DNA from: Ignavibacteriales bacterium
GTDB lineage: Bacteria; Bacteroidota; Ignavibacteria; Ignavibacteriales; Ignavibacteriaceae
Assembly: GCA_016700155.1 (NCBI GenBank)
Contig: CP065001.1
Span: forward strand, 3,038,001-3,102,000
Direction: 5' to 3'
DNA length: 64,000 nucleotides
Shown: piece after piece, positions 61,243-64,000 of the stretch
Layout of the letters: the number at the start of each line of letters is the position of its first letter
How positions within the stretch are numbered: position 1 is the first letter of the stretch
Position numbers and translations under genes: made by a program
Notes under the pieces: model-generated
What the model was told of the DNA's origin: nothing
Database searches by the model: none
Seen by the model: only the letters and a program-made list of their open reading frames with translations

Positions 61243-62808
61243 TTATAAAAGTTTTATTCTTCTTTCAACTTCAGTTAAAATCTGATTATTCCGTATCAAA
61301 GAAATCACCTTTTCGATTTCAGTGTATAAAACTCTGTCTGATTCTACAGGCTTAATTTTTTTTCTGATTGTATTATAAGCTGATTGAGTACCAATTCCCG
61401 GTTTCATGGGTCTATGAAACTCAAGTCCCTGGCACGCAGTTAAAATTTCAATCGCTAAAACTGATTGAACATTTTTCATGATCTGAAAACATTTTCTTGC
61501 CGCTATCGAACCCATTGAATTATGATCTTCCTGGTTTGCAGATGTTGGAATTGAATCAACACTAGCGGGATGAGCAAGTACTTTATTCTCCGATACCAAC
61601 GCGGCGGCAGTGTACTGTGCGATCATCAAACCGGAATTCAACCCGCCATTCTTTGCAAGAAATCTTGGAAGACTGCTGAGTGAACCATTCAACATTCTTT
61701 CAGTTCTTCGTTCAGAAACATTTGCGTATTCGGAAAGTGCAATTGCCATAAAGTCCATTGCAAGCGCCATCGGCTGACCATGAAAATTTCCGCCTTCAAG
61801 ATGTTCTTCATCATCAGGAAAAATTAATGGATTATCATTCACAGAATTCAATTCAACTTCAACGCGCGATGAGACATAATCAATTGTATCTCTCGATGCA
61901 CCGTGGATCTGCGGAATACATCTGATCGAATATGAATCCTGAACTCGCGGATCATTCTTCCGGTGCGATTCGCGGATTTCACTTCCTTTAATCATCGACA
62001 AAATATTTTTTGCAACTGTAATTTGCCCGGGAAATGGTCTTAGTTTATGAAGTCGCAGATCGAATGCATTGTCAGTCCCGCGTAATGTTTCATGTGAAAG
62101 TGCGCCTGCTATGTCAGTAACTTTTTTCAGTTTGTTTGCCTCGATACAAATATATGCAGCAAAAGCTGTCATCATTTGAGTACCGTTAATTAAGGCTAAG
62201 CCTTCTTTAGCACCAAGTCTGATTGGGGTTAATCCATACTTCTTTAATACTGTGGAAGATTTTTGAACTTTAACTTTATGCGAATCATCATTCACAACAT
62301 TCTTAAATATCTGCACTTCACCTTTACCGATCATTGTAAGAACAAGATGCGACAATGGCGCAAGATCACCGCTTGATCCAACTGATCCTTGAGAAGGAAT
62401 AACCGGAATGATGTTATTGTTAATCATCGCAATGAGTAGTTCAAGTGTTTCAAGACGAATGCCCGAATGACCGCTTGCAAGTGCATTGACACGAAGCAGC
62501 ATCATTATCTTAACAATAAACGGAGGAAGCGGATCGCCGACTCCTGTTGAATGACTGATGATCAGGTTCTCCTGAAGTTTTTCAATATCTTTTTTTGAAA
62601 TTGAAACATTGGCAAACTCTCCGAAGCCTGTTGTTACACCGTAAATTACTTTTCCTTCGTCAACCCATTTATCAATTAAAGCGCGCGAACGTTTTACATT
62701 TTTAATTGCGCCGGGAGTAAGTTTTATTTTTTGATTTTCTTTTAAAAAACTTTCAATCTTATTTAACGTGAGTGATCTGCCATCGATCATCAAAACACTA
62801 TTTGCCAT
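61243..62808 (-). CDS. Histidine ammonia-lyase-like MIO enzyme, Ser-Ser-Gly variant
   Basis: The protein has 521 residues. YGVTTGFGEF (about 56-65) has the catalytic Tyr, LIISHSTGVG with His86 matches the histidase pocket, and NQEDHNSMG is the histidase C-terminal motif. The MIO triad lies in GSVGSSGDLAP: Ser145-Ser146-Gly147, where Ala is usual at the first position. It probably removes ammonia from histidine to give urocanate; hutU or hutI genes are not in the window. It overlaps hflX by 11 bp, so it is coupled to the GTPase gene. Confidence 0.85.
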   Translation of the reverse strand: MANSVLMIDGRSLTLNKIESFLKENQKIKLTPGAIKNVKRSRALIDKWVDEGKVIYGVTTGFGEFANVSISKKDIEKLQENLIISHSTGVGDPLPPFIVKIMMLLRVNALASGHSGIRLETLELLIAMINNNIIPVIPSQGSVGSSGDLAPLSHLVLTMIGKGEVQIFKNVVNDDSHKVKVQKSSTVLKKYGLTPIRLGAKEGLALINGTQMMTAFAAYICIEANKLKKVTDIAGALSHETLRGTDNAFDLRLHKLRPFPGQITVAKNILSMIKGSEIRESHRKNDPRVQDSYSIRCIPQIHGASRDTIDYVSSRVEVELNSVNDNPLIFPDDEEHLEGGNFHGQPMALAMDFMAIALSEYANVSERRTERMLNGSLSSLPRFLAKNGGLNSGLMIAQYTAAALVSENKVLAHPASVDSIPTSANQEDHNSMGSIAARKCFQIMKNVQSVLAIEILTACQGLEFHRPMKPGIGTQSAYNTIRKKIKPVESDRVLYTEIEKVISLIRNNQILTEVERRIKLL

Positions 62809-64000
62809 GTATCATCTTCTTTATTTTTTCTGAGTTCTCTTTTTTTGTTCTGTATGTAATCAGGATTTTATCTTCATCATACCTTGTTGAAAGCACATCC
62901 GCAAGTTCATGAATCTTTGCTGCGATCCTGCTTTTCTCTGCAGGCAGAATAATATCTTCATTCACAAAAGCATCTTCAACAAAACTTAAAACTTTGTCAT
63001 TCAGTGAAGAAACATTTATGCCTTTCTTTGCTGAGATTATTACACTGTTGGTGTACTTGTTTTTTGCATAATCAAGTAAATGTTTATTTGATACAGCATC
63101 AACTTTGTTAAACACACGTATAATTTTCTTTGAATGGAAATGCAGATCTTTCATCGTTTGCTCAACGACTGAGATATGATCTTCATAATATTGATGCGAA
63201 AGATCTATGATGTGCAAAATTACATCTGCGTCACGAACTTCATTCAATGTACTTTTAAATGATGCAACGAGATGATGAGGAAGTTTACGAATGAATCCAA
63301 CTGTATCGCTTATTAAAAACTTTCTGTTATTGCCAAGCGTAAATGAACGAGTTGTTGAATCAAGCGTCGCGAATAATTTATCTTCGGCAAACACACCGGC
63401 ATTCGTCAACAAATTGAACAGCGTTGACTTACCAACATTTGTATAACCTACAAGTGCAAGTTTTGTCAGATCTTTTCTCCCCGCACTTTGTGTCGAACGA
63501 TGCGCTTCGATCTTAACAAGGTTTTCTTTTAGATGACTTATCCTGTTCCTGATAATTCGTCTGTCGGTTTCAATCTGTGTTTCACCCGGACCTTTTGTCC
63601 CGATACCGCCATATTGTTTTGAAAGGTGAGTCCACGCGCGCGTAAGTCTTGGCAGCATATACTGAAGCTGTGCAAGTTCAACCTGTGTTTTTGCTTCTTT
63701 AGTTTTTGCACGGAATGCAAAAATGTCGAGTATCAATCCGCTTCGGTCAACAATTTTTTTGTTAAGAAGTTTTTCAAGATTCCTTACCTGGACGGGAGAC
63801 AGATCATCATCAAAAATTACAAGATCGATTTTTCTTTCTTCAACTATTACTGCAAGCTCTTCTGCTTTACCTTTACCGATGTAATAAGCAGGGTCCTTTG
63901 TGTACTTTGACTGGATCATTTTATAAACAGTATCAGCGCCGGCTGTTAATGCAAGTTCCTCAAGCTCAGCAAGGTGTTCTTCAACAAGTTCTTTTGTTAT
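62798..64000 (-). CDS. hflX: GTPase HflX, 5' end beyond the window
   Basis: The frame stays open from 63919 to the end of the window (ITKELVEEHLAELEELALTA-type residues typical of the HflX N-terminus), so the start is outside. Visible: N-terminal domain with DPAYYIGKGKAEEL, the GGIGTKGPGETQIETDRR linker, and a G domain with GYTNVGKST (G1), DTVGFIRKLPH (G3) and FNKVD (G4). HflX binds the 50S subunit and splits stalled or hibernating ribosomes. Shown stop overlaps the lyase start by 11 bp. Confidence 0.94.
   Translation of the reverse strand: MTKELVEEHLAELEELALTAGADTVYKMIQSKYTKDPAYYIGKGKAEELAVIVEERKIDLVIFDDDLSPVQVRNLEKLLNKKIVDRSGLILDIFAFRAKTKEAKTQVELAQLQYMLPRLTRAWTHLSKQYGGIGTKGPGETQIETDRRIIRNRISHLKENLVKIEAHRSTQSAGRKDLTKLALVGYTNVGKSTLFNLLTNAGVFAEDKLFATLDSTTRSFTLGNNRKFLISDTVGFIRKLPHHLVASFKSTLNEVRDADVILHIIDLSHQYYEDHISVVEQTMKDLHFHSKKIIRVFNKVDAVSNKHLLDYAKNKYTNSVIISAKKGINVSSLNDKVLSFVEDAFVNEDIILPAEKSRIAAKIHELADVLSTRYDEDKILITYRTKKENSEKIKKMIHGK

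Overview
The window looks like part of a chromosome from the Ignavibacteria/Chlorobi side of the FCB group (Bacteroidota in the broad sense). Three secreted proteins end in the type IX secretion (T9SS) type A sorting module with the P-N-P-F-N-P motif and the FN3-like segment common in Ignavibacteria. Other pointers are a GWxTD protein, an LptE of the C-x-Y-S-F-T-G type, DUF4175/DUF4159 proteins, a GxxExxY protein and moderate-to-low GC. I cannot name a genus from sequence alone.

Layout. Positions 1-2707 (+ strand): the 3' part of a thioredoxin-reductase-like flavoprotein, a TMEM175-type channel, two VOC proteins and a GNAT acetyltransferase. Positions 2714-24356 (almost all - strand): a dense housekeeping and envelope block. 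It has a retrograde lipid-transport ABC system (mlaE-F-D), yraN-rnhB-ubiA, an Omp85 protein, a PfkB kinase, a GWxTD protein, rimO, cdsA, a DUF2007 protein and a CPBP protease. It continues with a DUF3108 protein, GT9 and GT2 glycosyltransferases, an alkyladenine glycosylase, a TPR protein, lptE coupled to a sigma-54 activator, a metallo-beta-lactamase hydrolase, a SPOR protein and miaB. Positions 24357-30250: an AT-rich accessory stretch with a DNA methyltransferase and putative restriction endonuclease pair, an orphan membrane protein between direct repeats, an acyltransferase and several short-period degenerate tandem repeats.

Positions 30251-33129: two T9SS cargo proteins, one with a blue-copper domain and one with a palindromic repeat built into its reading frame. 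Positions 33366-43318: a TIGR01777 epimerase, then ahcY and metK (methyl cycle) with a sugar nucleotidyltransferase, ispH, a GH13 amylase, a Rieske protein, prfA and a small membrane protein. Positions 43471-48543: a signalling operon of PAS histidine kinase, NtrC-type regulator, STAS protein and a double-receiver PP2C phosphatase. Positions 48659-56445: DUF4175 and DUF4159 proteins, a multi-pass glycosyltransferase-like protein and a beta-helix T9SS protein. Positions 56656-64000: an EVE protein, a GNAT protein, rmuC, a GxxExxY gene closely bracketed by 23-bp inverted repeats, two MIO-type ammonia lyases in tandem with non-standard cofactor triads, and hflX running off the window end.

Much of the block serves the envelope: lipid asymmetry (Mla), outer-membrane insertion (Omp85, LptE), glycan building (GT2, GT9, nucleotidyltransferase) and phospholipid synthesis (CdsA). 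The best leads for new biology are the restriction-modification pair, the GxxExxY inverted-repeat unit, the in-frame palindromic insertion, and the paired MIO lyases. I saw no tRNA, rRNA, CRISPR array or complete transposase.
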